From Tubulanus polymorphus (Eukaryota; Nemertea; Palaeonemertea; Tubulaniformes; Tubulanidae): a DNA stretch of 60,000 nucleotides. Location: contig NC_134033.1 in NCBI RefSeq assembly GCF_964204645.1, positions 11,493,155 through 11,553,154 on the forward strand. The letters are read 5' to 3'. Below the pieces are notes generated by a model, which was not told the DNA's origin, did no database searches, and saw only the letters and a list, made by a program, of their open reading frames with translations. The translations under genes and the position numbers were made by a program. The first letter of the stretch is position 1, and every line of letters starts with the position of its first letter. Positions 26,097 through 39,206 of this stretch are shown piece by piece.

Positions 26097-26392
26097 TTAA
26101 CCCTTTCAGTGCGTCTACACCGCAGTGCGGTGTACGAATCAGTGATGGATTTTGCTAGTACACCGCACTGCGGTGTATTGATTTAATTAGTAATTACTAA
26201 TTATCTCTCTTGAAAGATGGCAGCACCTGTCAAAGATAGTGAAATATTAGTAACTAACGATATACCGCGCCAGGGTGTAGACGCACTATAGTGGTATTCC
26301 CGTTATTCAACACACTAGGGTGGAATTATTCAGAATTTTCAAATTATCTTCAGCACTATAGGGTATTAATTAGCCAGCACTGAAAGGGTTAA
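26097..26392. mobile_element. piggyBac-like MITE, copy B (inverted)
   Basis: The same family as the 11.8 kb element, in the opposite orientation and of identical length (26101-26388, 288 bp) with TTAA on both sides. The perfect CACCGCAGTGCGGTG-type palindromes are better preserved here than in copy A. Confidence 0.88.
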
Positions 26393-27479
26393 TGGAAGCA
26401 CAACGCCAAATATGCTCCGGCTGACTTCGGCAAAACAGGAATCTCCAGTTACTTTATAGAAGCTGAATGGTCATCATTGCCGCGGCGACACAACTCAACT
26501 GGTAACAAAGTGGCACTTCAGGAACTAGCCAGGGATGGAATTAGGGGTTGGTTTCAGGGAGCAGACCGCTGTCTCGCCATTATAGTCCCTATTCAATTCA
26601 CAAGACTGAGATTGTTAAAGCCTGCAATTTCGACATAATTCATCCTCTTGAATATCGGATCAGATTATTATAATTATCATCAGATTCCCTATTTTGAGAT
26701 CAACATTTCATCGCATTCAAGTCTTTGAGGTTACTTTTCATCCCCGGATCTATAAAAAACTTGTCGCTGCCAGTTGCGACTATTTTGTGACATCAAGGCC
26801 TAACCTTTTGCAACGGATGAATAGCCACACAAGTCAGATATATTAATCATGATTATGATTAGGATATTGGCACTACCAACATATCATACAGATACCAACA
26901 TTAAGTTGGTACAGGCAGTGGTCGAGAAGGAGACTCCTATTCCAGGGGTGGATTGAGTGAATTACACTGCAAGGTGTTTTCCCAATGAAAGGGGCAAATG
27001 ATTTTGAAGACATTTTTGTATCGCTGAGATTCCAAAACAAGAGGCTTGTGCTGTGCTGGTTCAGAAAATCGTGAAAATCAGTCACATTTGATACATCATA
27101 GACATGTTCATATTTTCACTATTTCACCTGGAATGGACCAATGCTGTATGTTCCCACATGTTTTTAAATCGCGCGGTTCCAGCCAGACGCAGAACTATTC
27201 ACCCACAGAGAATGATACATTCTAGAATTTCGAAACAGAAATGAGTCTTTTTGTTTAGTCTAAATTGGTTTGTTTTCAAATGAAATGACAAATTTGGAAT
27301 GGACTAATGAAAATGCTTCTACTAAATTCGATATATTCTAAATAGCGTAGTGTGAACGCAGCTCGTGAGGACGTATGGCTTTGTTGATCTTTGGTTTTGT
27401 GGAAATCGTAGCTCTGTAATTTTCTAAGCTAGATCATATTGCCTGCGACAGCAAATATGGTCTGCATTTTACGCATTGC

Positions 27480-27613
27480 ACAAGCAGCCGTTAGCGAACA
27501 CTAAATATAACATGACACGACACTTCGCGTAGCAGCTCCGAGCGAGTCAGAGGCAGCGCGGCTTTACACGCGAGTCATCATCGTTGTCGCCCGTCCATGC
27601 TACGAGACAGGTA
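27480..27613 (+). promoter_or_regulatory. Candidate plus-strand non-coding first exon
   Basis: A GC-richer stretch ends in GAGACAG|GTAAAT, a good donor, with no long open frame. This is what a 5' UTR exon looks like. No downstream exon is assigned. Confidence 0.22.
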
Positions 27614-30124
27614 AATCTCGGGTTGCATACTAAAACGTCAATTCACCGGCTAACGACATCGAGATATATTTATACTTCGTCTAAATTTGAGGCGAGGTTT
27701 CAAATTACAAATGGAATCAGAAAGTTTCTTCTTTCGGCATCATCATTACATTGAGAAGGGACCGAATATGAGAACTACATATCGTTAAACGGCTAAAACG
27801 CGGAGGTTTTTCAACGAAATTTGTTTTATTTACGTTTCTGGATTAACACGAGTTTTCAAGTATAAATGATATAAAAACGCACGTGTAACGCAGTATTCGT
27901 GATATTTTGTGTAGATCGATGAATCAAGCGCCTTCGTCGATGATTCAAAAGAATAACAAAACCGCATCTGTGAAAACTAATAACAACGTTTTGCGATGAT
28001 CACTTGGTTCGAGAAAAAAGTGCATCAACTTTTATAGCGATGCGAAATTATTACGATGGATTTATGTGTATGGTTAAGTAAGTCACATGCAGCGAGCTGA
28101 AATATGATCTACTGTGTGGAAATGGGAATCATCCGATAAAACAGTGAGTAAACATATAACACATGAACGTATATTTCTTAACGTATTTTTGATGAAATTG
28201 TGTACATAGGATTTCATTAAGGTATTCAACTAAAAGAAGTGTTTGTTTGCGAGAGGGGTTGATATAGTGCATTTCAAGGGTATATAAATAGAATATAGCG
28301 CATTTCAAACCTTGAATCCCCAAAACAAAATTCTTTCCGAGAAGATTTTGAAGAAATATAGGTTTGTGAAGATTTATGAGACTATTTCTGAAAATATATA
28401 TTCTTTCGGGATGCCCATTTAATTCTACGATACGCCCTATAGTGGGGGGGGGGGGGGTGGGCGCACCCCTCCCTGAACCAGACCCTAGATCCGACACTGC
28501 TAAGTGCATGTTGAAGCCGGCCATTATTGGTATATATGGCATTAACGATTGTACGAAATGATATCCATTACGGTCGCAATTATCAACAACTCTCTCTCTC
28601 GTATGTGATTTGTGCAGCGAATGTCGACCGTCCGTAGTCTTAAATATTCATGAACCCTAATTAAACGCCTGTACACAACATGTATAGCTACAGTCTATAA
28701 TTAGACATGAATCAAAACGCATCTAATCTAAAATGATCTATCGTTAACATCGAAATAAGAGCAATTACGCAAATCGAGTTTGAAAGCGATATAGAGAATA
28801 TCGATGAGTTGAGTTGATTTAAGTAAAAGAATTGAGTTGTTGAAAATGAACAAATTTGGCATTGGTCAGCCCTGCGACAGCCAATGACTCAATGCCTGCA
28901 ACACCCTGCAATTGCCAGCCGCGATAAGTCGCACATTTTCTACTTGCTGCGATGCCGAGTGATGCGACCATTTCTCACAGTCACAAATGGCATCAGCTGC
29001 TCTTGTGACTGACACAAGTCGCACACCGTCGTGTCGCAGACGACCGAAGCGTTCATTTGTGACCAGGTACAAGCAATCATGTCACAAGCAGTCACAAATC
29101 ACTCTGGTCCCCACAGCACAATGATCAGTGGCAATATGCGGAGGCAATTGGTATTTAAGTCAAATCCATCAGATTCTAGAAAAATCCCAAAAAAGTGTGA
29201 TGAGTCATTCTCCTCCCTGGAGTTTGTGAACCTCATCATTCACATTGAAATTAGGTTCACAAAAAATCTTCTGTAAGCTGAACCCCCCAGCAGATAACGT
29301 TTCTATGATGAGATGACGCCGTATCAGTTGCATGTTTGCATCTTAAGTTTTCTAAACACATAAATCTAGATTTAGGTAAATGAGAATAGTTATGAGTTTC
29401 TGCATCCCCATTTTATGCACATAGTTTCCTAGTTTCTAGATACCCATGTCAATTTATCAGCTCCAAAGACCAAACTATGCTTTTAAGTTATTGCATTGAA
29501 CATTTTATAACTGTATTAAAAATCCAAAAGCGCTTCGCTGGTTTTTGTCGTTGCGATGATGTCTAGACAATAGCCAGGAGAAACCAGTGAAATATCTGAA
29601 ACCTGATAAGTTTGAATATTCCATTGTATCGAGCTGGTTCCATCATTTTAAAATGAGAATGATGAGCCATTACTCACTTCATGATTCACGTTCAAAGCAT
29701 TCTCGAAACAGAAAAAAAAGCGAAATCGTTTTTCGTTTGTTCGTCGTTTCGACGATAAGTTAATTCCCGACCGCCGGCCGAACACGAAGAATTGAAATAG
29801 AATTTCGATGACGGAATCACAAATAACTAACTCGATATTGATTTTCTAAACAGCGCGCACGCGGGTTCGCGTGATTTCGTCTTAAAATAAAGCCGACAGC
29901 ATTCGAAAACCTGGCTGGCGTTAAGATGGCATGAGAAAAATAATTGAGATTCTCTTTCTCTTCAAGCCCGGCGTACGAGCTCTACGTTCATCTCATCAAC
30001 GTATGATCGCATACGATGAACTGATGCCACGAGCGAAATCGAGCGAAATCGTATGAAGCCTTGGACTTTAACAATTATTTCGTTGTTTATCAAATAAGAG
30101 AGCCTCTAGTCGGATTCTAACTAT

Positions 30125-30362
30125 AGCTGCGATCACACGAGCATTTTTAGCCCGAGCCAAATTTTAGCACAGGAAAAATGATTGCGTTTCAATTGTAAAT
30201 GGTTCTGGAAATGATTCACTTCACTTTGTTTAAAGCATTGTTTAGTATGGAGTGAGTGGTTTACATGCGAACACGCTCTCTAATCAGCCATGGGCCAAAT
30301 TTTACTAGAGTCTGATCCGTGTCAATTTGGCCCTGGCCAAAACGTCTCCGTGTGATCGGCGG
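30125..30362. mobile_element. Second copy of the 3.5 kb TIR element
   Basis: Starts GCGATCACACGAGCATTTTT and ends CGTCTCCGTGTGATCGGC. Same orientation as the 3.5 kb copy. More diverged relatives lie near 31,568-31,745 and 37,171-37,400. Confidence 0.65.
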
Positions 30363-31229
30363 CTAAATACTGAAAATCTGGAACAGCTATGATAACATAT
30401 TTTCCACATTTTAGCGTAGCTAGACTAGTATACAATGGCTATTTTAAATTGTCATCAAAAGCAATGAAAATGTCACCAGTACACACGCGCTATTCATCGA
30501 CTACGTCTCTGTGATTGTTTGAAGTCGAGCAGGTTTGACATTAATAAGTCTAATTGCCTTCGAAATCTAAATGAAATCATTCAATTACCAACATCCTTAA
30601 CGTCGCGACTACGCAACGATGCAATTATTTTGTAACGTTCACCGCGCTCGAAAAATATCTAATTGGATTTTCTTAATTATTCATGAAATAAAACGATCGA
30701 AGAGGTTTATGAGTTTCAATTAGACACTTGTCCCGTATACATATATAATGCACGCATATTGAACTGAGAATTGATGTAAGTTTGCAACAGTTACAAGCCT
30801 TCGTTTTCCAGGGACTCGATATTAACTCTTTACTAGAAAATAACCAAAACTGGACGAATGTGCAAAATGTTGTTTATCCACAACACACAAGTTTATTAAC
30901 CCGCTTAATTCCGATCAGTAAATCCAGATTTTCTAGATATGCTATAAAACATTTTCTTTCATATTTCGTCTTATTTTGTACATATCTCATGATCTTGTGC
31001 TTTCTGATGTCAGTAAAATGAAAGATTACATAGATTTTAAGTTTTACCCCTATAAACATGAATCCTTAATATCAATATCATTTGTCATTCACAGGTCATT
31101 ACATTGGACAAACCAAAAAAATGCAGATGTTCAAATCGATACGGAAATAAAGCGGCCGCTTCAACAGGAAAACGCGTCGGGCATTTTACTAACGCTAATT
31201 GCTACCATCATGTGAACATTGATTTCTCG

Positions 31230-31473
31230 TAAATCTTAAACAGTAACCGAGAGATAGCAGTACCAGCGCCGAGCGACTGCGAGAACCCTGCAACATCGTC
31301 GCTTTACAAACTGTCGCTGTAAACAGAGATAAAATGAAGAAACACTGCGGACCAGAATGATGTGAATTTAAACAGCTGTCTTGACGCGTCCACATTTCAC
31401 GCTGGATACAACAAGAAATGGACGCAATCCTCACGTTATTGCTGTATCAATCTTCACTACTGTCAGGTGTAAA
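31230..31473 (+). CDS. Candidate first coding exon with signal peptide
   Basis: An ATG at 31418 has a good context (AAGAAATGG) and opens a 56-nt coding part ending at a strong donor (AAA|GTAAGT). It encodes MDAILTLLLYQSSLLSGV, which resembles a short signal peptide. Upstream from about 31,230 is richer in CpG than its surroundings and holds short upstream ATGs with stops, as in a 5' UTR. I could not find the following exon with certainty. The strand and frame depend on splice signals only, and the acidic residue near the start makes the signal peptide atypical. Confidence 0.35.
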
Positions 31474-32730
31474 GTAAGTCTTTATCATTTATCAACGTAT
31501 ACCGCTGCCAGTGGCAATCGAAACAAACCACATGAGCCGCACGATCACCGCAAGTGTTTTCCAGCAGGGCCAGATTAGGCCCGGGCCAACCGTTCCTAAA
31601 AACAACGCATCAGGCTAAATTTTAGCACGGTTCAAATTATCATGCGTGAATGCTAACTGGTTCACCTCGCTTGCCACAGCAGCATTTTAGTTATGAGTGA
31701 ATTTCGAAATTAAGCACATTCCAAATTTGACTCAGGCTGGTCCCAGCCAGTTCAAACTTATTTCAAAAACAACTTATCTCGTTAACATAAATATAGAACA
31801 GACTTTTGCAAGCGCAAACGCCTTGTCTGTTTTACATTGGAATGGGTTTAGAATCTAAATCTGAATAAAACTTTAGCGGTTGACTGACATATCATTCAGG
31901 TATGTAACGAAAGAGAGCGTGCGATAAACATAATTTAGGCGAGCACATGAATGCCCATACGTATCATTAACAACTAACCCGCTGCTGCCCGCAACAATAC
32001 TGTTAATGAAATTGTTTGTTGCCTTGTTACGCGGCGTCGGCAAATGAAGACAAACTTCTCTCTCTCTCTCTACGTCAGCTTCGTTTGTATTCGTTCAATG
32101 AAGTCACGGCGACCATTTCGGATGTGAAGTGACGTTGTTTGACGTACGACCGAGGCCATTACGATTTATTATCAAACCGCGAATCTCGTATTCTACGCAG
32201 GTTGACCCTCGCTCGTACGAGGAATCATTGCGAATGATAAATTCAAGAGAAATCTTTCCAATTTGTATGAATCGCGACGGGAAAAAACTGGACTTCGGTA
32301 TCTGAATATCAAACTAATGTACAGCTATACCGAGAGCTATACCAACGTGTATTCGAATAATGGACGATCGAAGATATTTTCATCGGTGGTGACGTGACGA
32401 GCAAATAAAAAGAGATAAACAATCTTGCGTTATACGATTGAAGTTATCAATCATCGTTCAGTTTTAACCAACGTCTCCTTCAACAGTGGCGACGTCGTGG
32501 TTCCCGCGAGATTCCCGACTAAGGAATTAACAAATTTGCCAGAATAGATCGCTAACACAACAAGTTCGTAAAATGATTCAGTGCTTAGTAGTTCTCATTG
32601 ATGGGAGTGTTTTTCGGTAAGGCGGCTTAGTGCTGTCTTCGTTTTCATTCGTAATACGTTGTCCGTGGCGCTCTACGTACGCGATATCTCATACTTCCGG
32701 TTCTGTCACCATTGCCACCACGAAAGTATA

Positions 32731-32922
32731 GCTGCGTTCGCACTAGGATTCCAGTATGGTACCAAGCGTTCACACTAAGAAATCATTCGAGGTCTATTCG
32801 CGGCTTATTCAGTTCTGTACTGAAATACGCGGCTTATTAAGCGCGGAATGCGATTCCGCGCCCAAAACCCGATCTGAGTACGGCACTGAGCTGGCCGCGT
32901 ATTTTCTGTAGTGTGAACGCAG
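32731..32922. mobile_element. TIR element GCTGCGTTCGCACTA
   Basis: GCTGCGTTCGCACTA is mirrored by TAGTGTGAACGCAG 190 bases later. The downstream 33.0-33.13 kb carries related GTAGTGTGAACG and GCGCCGAAT motifs, so several copies may be nested. A lone end is near 27,347. Confidence 0.55.
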
Positions 32923-34466
32923 ATTCGGCGCTTAGCTAGCCGCGTATTCATATCCTTAAACACTTAGCACTAATTACACTCCCCTCTATTGGCACACTGG
33001 GTGACTACTATACTGGGCTTACTAAGTGCCGAATCACGACTCGTAGTGTGAACGTAAATGGCTGTATAAGCGCCGTATTTTGGTGAATTCGGCACCAGCA
33101 AAGTACGTAAGCGCCGAATCTAGTGTGTTTGATAGCAAATACAACAAATACAACATGGGACAAATCTCACTCCTTACTATACAGAGATAAACGATCATGT
33201 ATCGTATTATGGTTGGTTTTCGGTGTGGAAGTTGATAAACCCGATATGATTTCAGTTCCGCACTGAATAAGCCATAAAATCGAAGAACAAAAGTGAGTCC
33301 AAAATGTTTTTTCTTTCAGATAATTATTCAACGTTTCAATTATATCCAGAATCAGAAGAAGTACAATCCAAAAACAAAGAAACTAAATACAAGCAATAAG
33401 ATGTGCTAGGACGCAATAAAGCTTCGATTAATATTGCTCGCCAGCTAGTTGTTAATGCTGTAGGTGGCGCACGTGTTATGAGAGGTAAAACAATGGCCGC
33501 CCACAATTAAGGCAGTCTCACTGTTTCAAAAGAAGAGCTTTCGCAGTTATTTGGTTGAATTTCAACCAGCGCAAACACTCTGGCAATCATTCAACCAACA
33601 AGGCGAAAATTCTTTCACAGAATTTACGCTTGAATAGATGGCAAAGGGTTAAGCCTATCAACCCTATTGACGATGCAATGAATGAATTATGTAAAATACT
33701 AAGACTGAATCCTGTCAAATTTACTTCATTCATTGAATGGCAAAGCTCCCTCGAAATGTCATCGTGAATAAATTATTCATTCATTTCCAGATATCGAGTG
33801 AATGGGTTAAACCTCAATTAGAAGCGATACTTATTTTTACTAATGGCGAATGAAACAGTAAATGGAAATCCCTAGCCACCAGTTAACCAATAGTGATCTG
33901 GTTAATGTGCTGCTGGTGCGGCATGCACGGCTATATATAGACCTATCATATCGTTTAGCAAAAACTGAAAACTGTATATCCTCCAGAAACGGCGGCTAAC
34001 GATCATTCCCGGGACACTCGTATGAAAATCATCCATCGTCCATTGTGGAATGGAACTTATTTTGGTAAACAACAGGCCCGATGAACCCGCAAAAATCAAT
34101 TGAAAAGTAACGATTCAGGAGTAGATTTTGAAACATCAGGAATTAGAGGCCATCTGACAAGCTCACAATTTCAATATTCAATGCCCCTACCGAAGTAATA
34201 CAGCAGATTTGCCAATCATCAATTACCAGATCAGGGACAAAAAGGACAACTTTCTGGGCAACAATAAGGAAAATGAAGAATAAAGAGGGACAGCAATAGA
34301 TTTTCAATAGCATAAAAAACACCGTCAGGGTAGTGAGACATTTACAGGGACCAGTTGATACAGTTCTGATAAAGGAACCATTGACCTCGAAATTCACCAC
34401 AATCAAAGAACATATCATTAGCTACAATGTGTGAAGTAGATGGAAGCGATACTGCGATGTCTATAG

Positions 34467-34847
34467 AAAGCAAGTAATCGCATCATCAATTACGATTACA
34501 ACCACGAGTTCGTCTCTGATGATTACAACCAAGAGTTCGTCTCTGATGAAATACACCGCGTAAAAACGGTCAGGAATTCAATACCTCGAATGAGACTACT
34601 TATCCTGTCACAACGGCAAGAATCTGCCGTGACGATCCCTAAAAGCAGTTCCCAAACGGGAAGTTCTAAAAATCAGTACAAACATCAGAGAATGGCAGCA
34701 ATCGCGACAGTGATGCCGCGTCTGCAACAGATAACTTATAGTGAACTCAGCAGGGAAATAATCTCATACTGGAATCATCAGTTTACACAGAGCTTCATAA
34801 CAAACAAGCTGCCGTTTACTTCCATTTTTCTGCGATGTCATTTATAA
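34467..34847 (+). CDS. Open frame with in-frame 9-residue tandem repeat
   Basis: A 126-codon frame runs from just after a TAG (34464) to a TAA. It is open for 41 codons before its first ATG (34590), which suggests an exon with a weak acceptor (CTATAG) or an old coding remnant. Two adjacent 27-nt units (34494-34520 and 34521-34547) encode DYNHEFVSD and DYNQEFVSD. The rest is basic and Ser/Gln-rich, for example KSSSQTGSSKNQYKHQRM. No family recognised. Confidence 0.25.
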   Translation, partial: KASNRIINYDYNHEFVSDDYNQEFVSDEIHRVKTVRNSIPRMRLLILSQRQESAVTIPKSSSQTGSSKNQYKHQRMAAIATVMPRLQQITYSELSREIISYWNHQFTQSFITNKLPFTSIFLRCHL

Positions 34848-36501
34848 AACGGCGCGACTATACTGACATGTACACCACGGTCTCGCTATGAGAGAACTGA
34901 CATCTCTAATTAAAGATACATACAACTATCAGGCAGACAAGCCGACATCAGACTAAAACACTCCTCGTCCCGATGTTTCCTATTCTAAATTCTCGGATAC
35001 TTGAATCTAAAATGAATTTCACTTGATCTTTTATTTGAATTTAATGAGTTTTTATATCCGTACTTCAGAGACTTTTCAAATAATTTCGACGTCAACATAT
35101 AAAAAGATAATAGATTGGTTCTATGCAAATAAGCATCCTTGTACATTTGTATAATTATTCAGAAATCTATTTACTTCGAGGAAAACATTGGCGAGGTTTT
35201 CGGAATTTAAGAGATTTGTTAATTTGCTTCACTCGCCTCACACAGCAAAATTGTTTTTATCCAATAGTTTTTTTTTCGCAATATTTTAAATTGTAAATCG
35301 CAGTAGATCTTTAGCCAAATGTACCATTATTATCATCAACATTTATTGATCTATTAATGGGTGTTGTTTTGTTTTGACAGGCATGTGCAACGGCTGGAAA
35401 ACAAATACCGAGGCTGTCATGTTCAGAACCATGCATAAGATGTCGTTTTAACCGGAACAATGGAAAGTGGAAAGCATTCAATGAAAAACATTCCAGCCTA
35501 AAACCGAGAGCACTGTGTAGCACTTCACTATCGGGAAAAAGGTATGCAATGAAACGTTGATATCTAGAATGGGTGTTAACTAGAAGTAAAAATAGACTGT
35601 TAAAAAATTCAATATTGAGTAAGTTTTTCCTAAACATTCAGAAAAGACACCACACAAAAGGTATTTCTAAATCTACGTAAATAACTATCAATCAATCGAA
35701 TTTCAATTTGGTTAACGTTTTTTCCCAAATCATTTCGACAAAAAAAATTGTCCTGCATATTTCATCATTTAACTTCGGAAGCTCTTTAAAATGTAACTCT
35801 ATCTATTTTACCGTAGTTCGTGATCTACCAAACCACTACAGACAAGCGCATAAGTAGTATCTAGCTTTACATAACCTTTATAGGTAAAAAACATACGGTG
35901 TGTGACCAAAAATGATAGCGTTTCTAACAAAATTTGCACAAAACATCTGATGTTCATGAACAAAAAATCTCCCCAATCCAATGAGCTGTTGTCACGTATG
36001 GATACATATATATTATATTACGGTACAGTAAGACGACGCAGTAATGGGCATTTCTTATCACCACAGGCGAAATACGTAGCTACTGATAATGACCATCAAA
36101 TGGCAGTGTCAATATCTCAGCCCTCAGTCTCTCTAATGTAGAAGACGTTTTAGTAAATTTCCTGCTGGTAGATATAAACAGGGACGGATGTAGGAAAATT
36201 GGAAGGCTGGCGTCGATAAGAAAAAGGAAGGGATGAGACTGGCACGTGGAAGGTCACACTCAAGGCTTTGAAGAAACGTGTCAGAAAAGATCTGATGCGT
36301 TAATAACATCATACGGGCGTCGAACGTGACCTCGCAGTTTGGAAGCGTCTGAACTTCGGTGGAGAAAAATTGGTCGCAGAAAAGGAAAGAGCACATCATA
36401 ATCAGTACATCATAATTGGGTTTGAATATAGTAGATAATATTCCAATGGCAAGTTGTCAAGTTAAGAAAACTAATCTTCATGTCCTCAATTGAAATTTAC
36501 A

Positions 36502-36731
36502 TCAAATTTGGGCACATTCATGATATTCATCTTCACGACACCTTTTGGAACTTCTACTCATCATTGCTGATATTTGGTCTTTAGCGATTTCTGCAAAACG
36601 GTGTGAATAGTCACCTGTCACAGCAGTTGCTTCTAGACGGACCAGTGATAACACCTGATTTAAAAACATGAGTGAACATACAGCATTGATATGGTCCCTT
36701 CCATACACGGATTGAATTAGAACGGACTAGC
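36502..36731 (-). CDS. Candidate minus-strand coding remnant or exon
   Basis: A frame of about 75 codons has protein-like composition, with LVRLEATAVTGDYSHRFAEI and ISAMMSRSSKRCREDEYHEC. It has no upstream ATG in the first part, and its possible donor (ACAG|GTGACT) lies inside the frame. Two further minus-strand frames of 67 and 88 codons flank it at 36752-36955 and 36133-36399. Together they may be remnants of one gene or element. No family recognised. Confidence 0.2.
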
Positions 36732-38090
36732 TAGCGATAGCGTGAACGCTGCTAACGCGAGTGACAAGTCGATTTTGTTTTATAGTCCGTTAATTCCGCG
36801 ACAACGGAACCAAAAAACCGTACATCAACCGCACACGTCAAAAGCCTGCACAATCGTACATTCATAGCTGATAGCAATCTCATTTCCATAAATCTCTGTA
36901 ATAATGATGAATAACTAAACTTCGATAATAAGCACTTCACAAACGCGTCCATCAATCATACGATATCAAAGATTTCGTATCGAAATAGAAACGCGCTGAA
37001 TTCCTCGTAAAACGGATTAATTTCTGCTTCAATTCCCGACCCATTTCACGTTTGAGTATCATTCAGATTCACGTCGACGTCGTTTAAAACATTTCTTCAT
37101 CCCCCTCGACCCGCCGAACGTAACTCAAGGTTCTAGGTCTCTTTTCCCTGAGAGAGGCCAGAAACCAAAGCGGTGATCACATAGAGACGATTTGGCCGAG
37201 GTCGAACTGACCAAGGTCAGACCAGAGTAGAATTTTGACCCCTGTCTATTTGACTAGGTATTCATACATATATCACTCATCTGTAGCTAGTGAGTCACTC
37301 CCAGAACCAATAAGCATTCATAATGTGACCCATGATAAGATTTGGCATGAGTTTGGTCTGATATTTTTGGGCAGGCCAAATTTGGCCCATTCAAACAGGC
37401 ACAGACTGATGTGAATGCCTGGGTTGTATCTGACAGGAGGCCAATATACGGTCTTGTGGATCGGATTCAAGGAACCGAACCCATGAATCCTGGATTAACG
37501 AGAAACCAGTGAAAGAACCACGTGGCTTTACACATATCGAGGCTTAATTAAATTTCATTAACACTTCAAATAAACGAATATTGATTCTTGTTAACGTGTA
37601 TCTTTTTCATTACAGCTCGCATAACGATATAGGAATGAAGAGATTGAAGAGGAATGATTGAGTTGTATTTTGAGAGGAGCACCGATAACAACATTGGCTA
37701 CGCGATACATTCAGCATCGGGATAACTGATGAAAAAAACTGCAGTACAGAATTTCAACCTCAATCCGAGATAAATCCATTTTCTACGCGTTATTCGTTCA
37801 GATTTGATAACAGAATCGTTTTCTTCAGGATCGCATTCAAAAACAGATACCTACGCAGCCTCATTTCATATTCCCACTTCACCAAGAACCTTAGTGTCAG
37901 ACGTACAATGGGATCGTAGAGCGACAGAGATCACTGTGGAGGCAACCTCCGCTGGTTGAAATTCCCACTCAAAATCAGGAGAAATGAGACAGGAGAATTT
38001 CAAAACATTTCGAAGATATCAGTTCCACGGATGATTTCTTTTACTTTACTAAAAATGACTGAAAATCATAACTTTACTTTACTCCACTAT

Positions 38091-38185
38091 AAAGTTCCAC
38101 AGTTCTGAGTTTGAGAGTTAAAACATTGAAAACTAATTTCAACTCAGAGTTAACTCGAATTCCCCACCAGGAAACTGGATCCAGA
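38091..38185. repeat. CCAGTTCCACAG palindrome, diverged copy
   Basis: AGTTCCACAGTTCTGAGTTT at the left, with TTAACTCGAATTCCCC and GGAAACTGGATCCAG at the right. Confidence 0.55.
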
Positions 38186-39206
38186 GGCGTATCTCATACA
38201 GTGGAATTAAGAATTACTGTTTGGCAAGTAATCATTGTTAGTATCTGCGATATAAAATGATTCATGTCTTATTGACTAAACTCTGCGATCAACCTCGACT
38301 GCGGTGACGATGGCGGTGGCAGCAAACTGAGAGCCTGTACTCAAATATTGACAGGGCACTCTAGCGCTACTGGAATCGATATCACAGATAATAAGAATTC
38401 ATCAAGATTTCTCAAACTGCTGATGAATGCGGCGATGTATTAAGCTGGGTGCAAAATTATTCCGTTTACTTTGTGAAGAGAACAGATCAAAAACAGCGTT
38501 GTATATATTAACCCTTTCCAGCACGAGGACAATTCCCACTATATACAGATTTAGGAGTTTTAAAAGATTTAGAAGTTTGAGAAATCGAGAATTTATTCCA
38601 TCAAAAATAATCAAAAAGACTCAACATTTCGACCTCACACTATCAATACACCTTTATCAATATATAACCTATATGAGTGTGTCAACTTTGAAACCACAAC
38701 ATATTCTCAATCTACCGAAGAGAAAATAGAGTGTTTTAAGCCACCGTAACTCCTAACAAGAAAAACCCGTTTCATCGCTTAAACCGTCAGGAGATTGTAA
38801 ATTTTCATTATCCGTGCCCGTCGGCAAATTTTCCAATTAATTTCGACGACAAGAACCACCTATTCAATCTCTCCACAGCCCTGTAATTTATAATACAACC
38901 AAGACAACGTTATATATATACATATAAGACGTTGAGGGTGAAACTATTCTGCTTATACAGGATCCGTCGTTTAATCAAACAAATACAATTCATAAAACTT
39001 AAATCCTAATAATCAATCATACACTTCACACTTGATCAAACTATCTGCAATATGTCGACATTTTCGGCTTTGCCGACAATAATCGAGAAAATTCACATTG
39101 AATTGCAAACGATGCATATTTACAACATACTTTCGCAAATACAATCGAGAAAACGTCCACAGATTTAAAGTTGAGTTGCACAGTTAGGGATTAGAATCAT
39201 GCTACA

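Larger units (their letters stand above)
21900..31229. other. Mostly non-coding interval upstream of located FARP exons
   Basis: I looked here on the minus strand for FERM-domain exons and saw none. A GC-richer patch at 22,870-23,060 with CAG repeats and another at 29,700-29,900, followed on the minus strand by a GTGAGT donor at 29,689, could be alternative first exons. The piggyBac-like copy B is the only clear element. Confidence 0.4.

Noticed and set aside
28444-28457. Run of 14 G as a possible quadruplex
   Set aside because: A single homopolymer, likely slippage or a sequencing artefact. It only creates a short Gly-rich frame.
28860-29100. Repeated GTCGCA/GTGACT motifs resembling an array
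   Set aside because: Spacing is irregular and units differ. Not a CRISPR or satellite, and the genome is eukaryotic.
35385-35550. Cys-containing plus-strand stretch with acceptor and donor as the second exon of the 31.4 kb gene
   Set aside because: The phase from the 31,473 donor leads to a stop codon in this stretch, so the two do not join in frame.
38427-38729. 100-codon plus-strand frame
   Set aside because: Begins next to a TTAACCCTTTCCAGCA string like a MITE end and is AT-biased. No motif.
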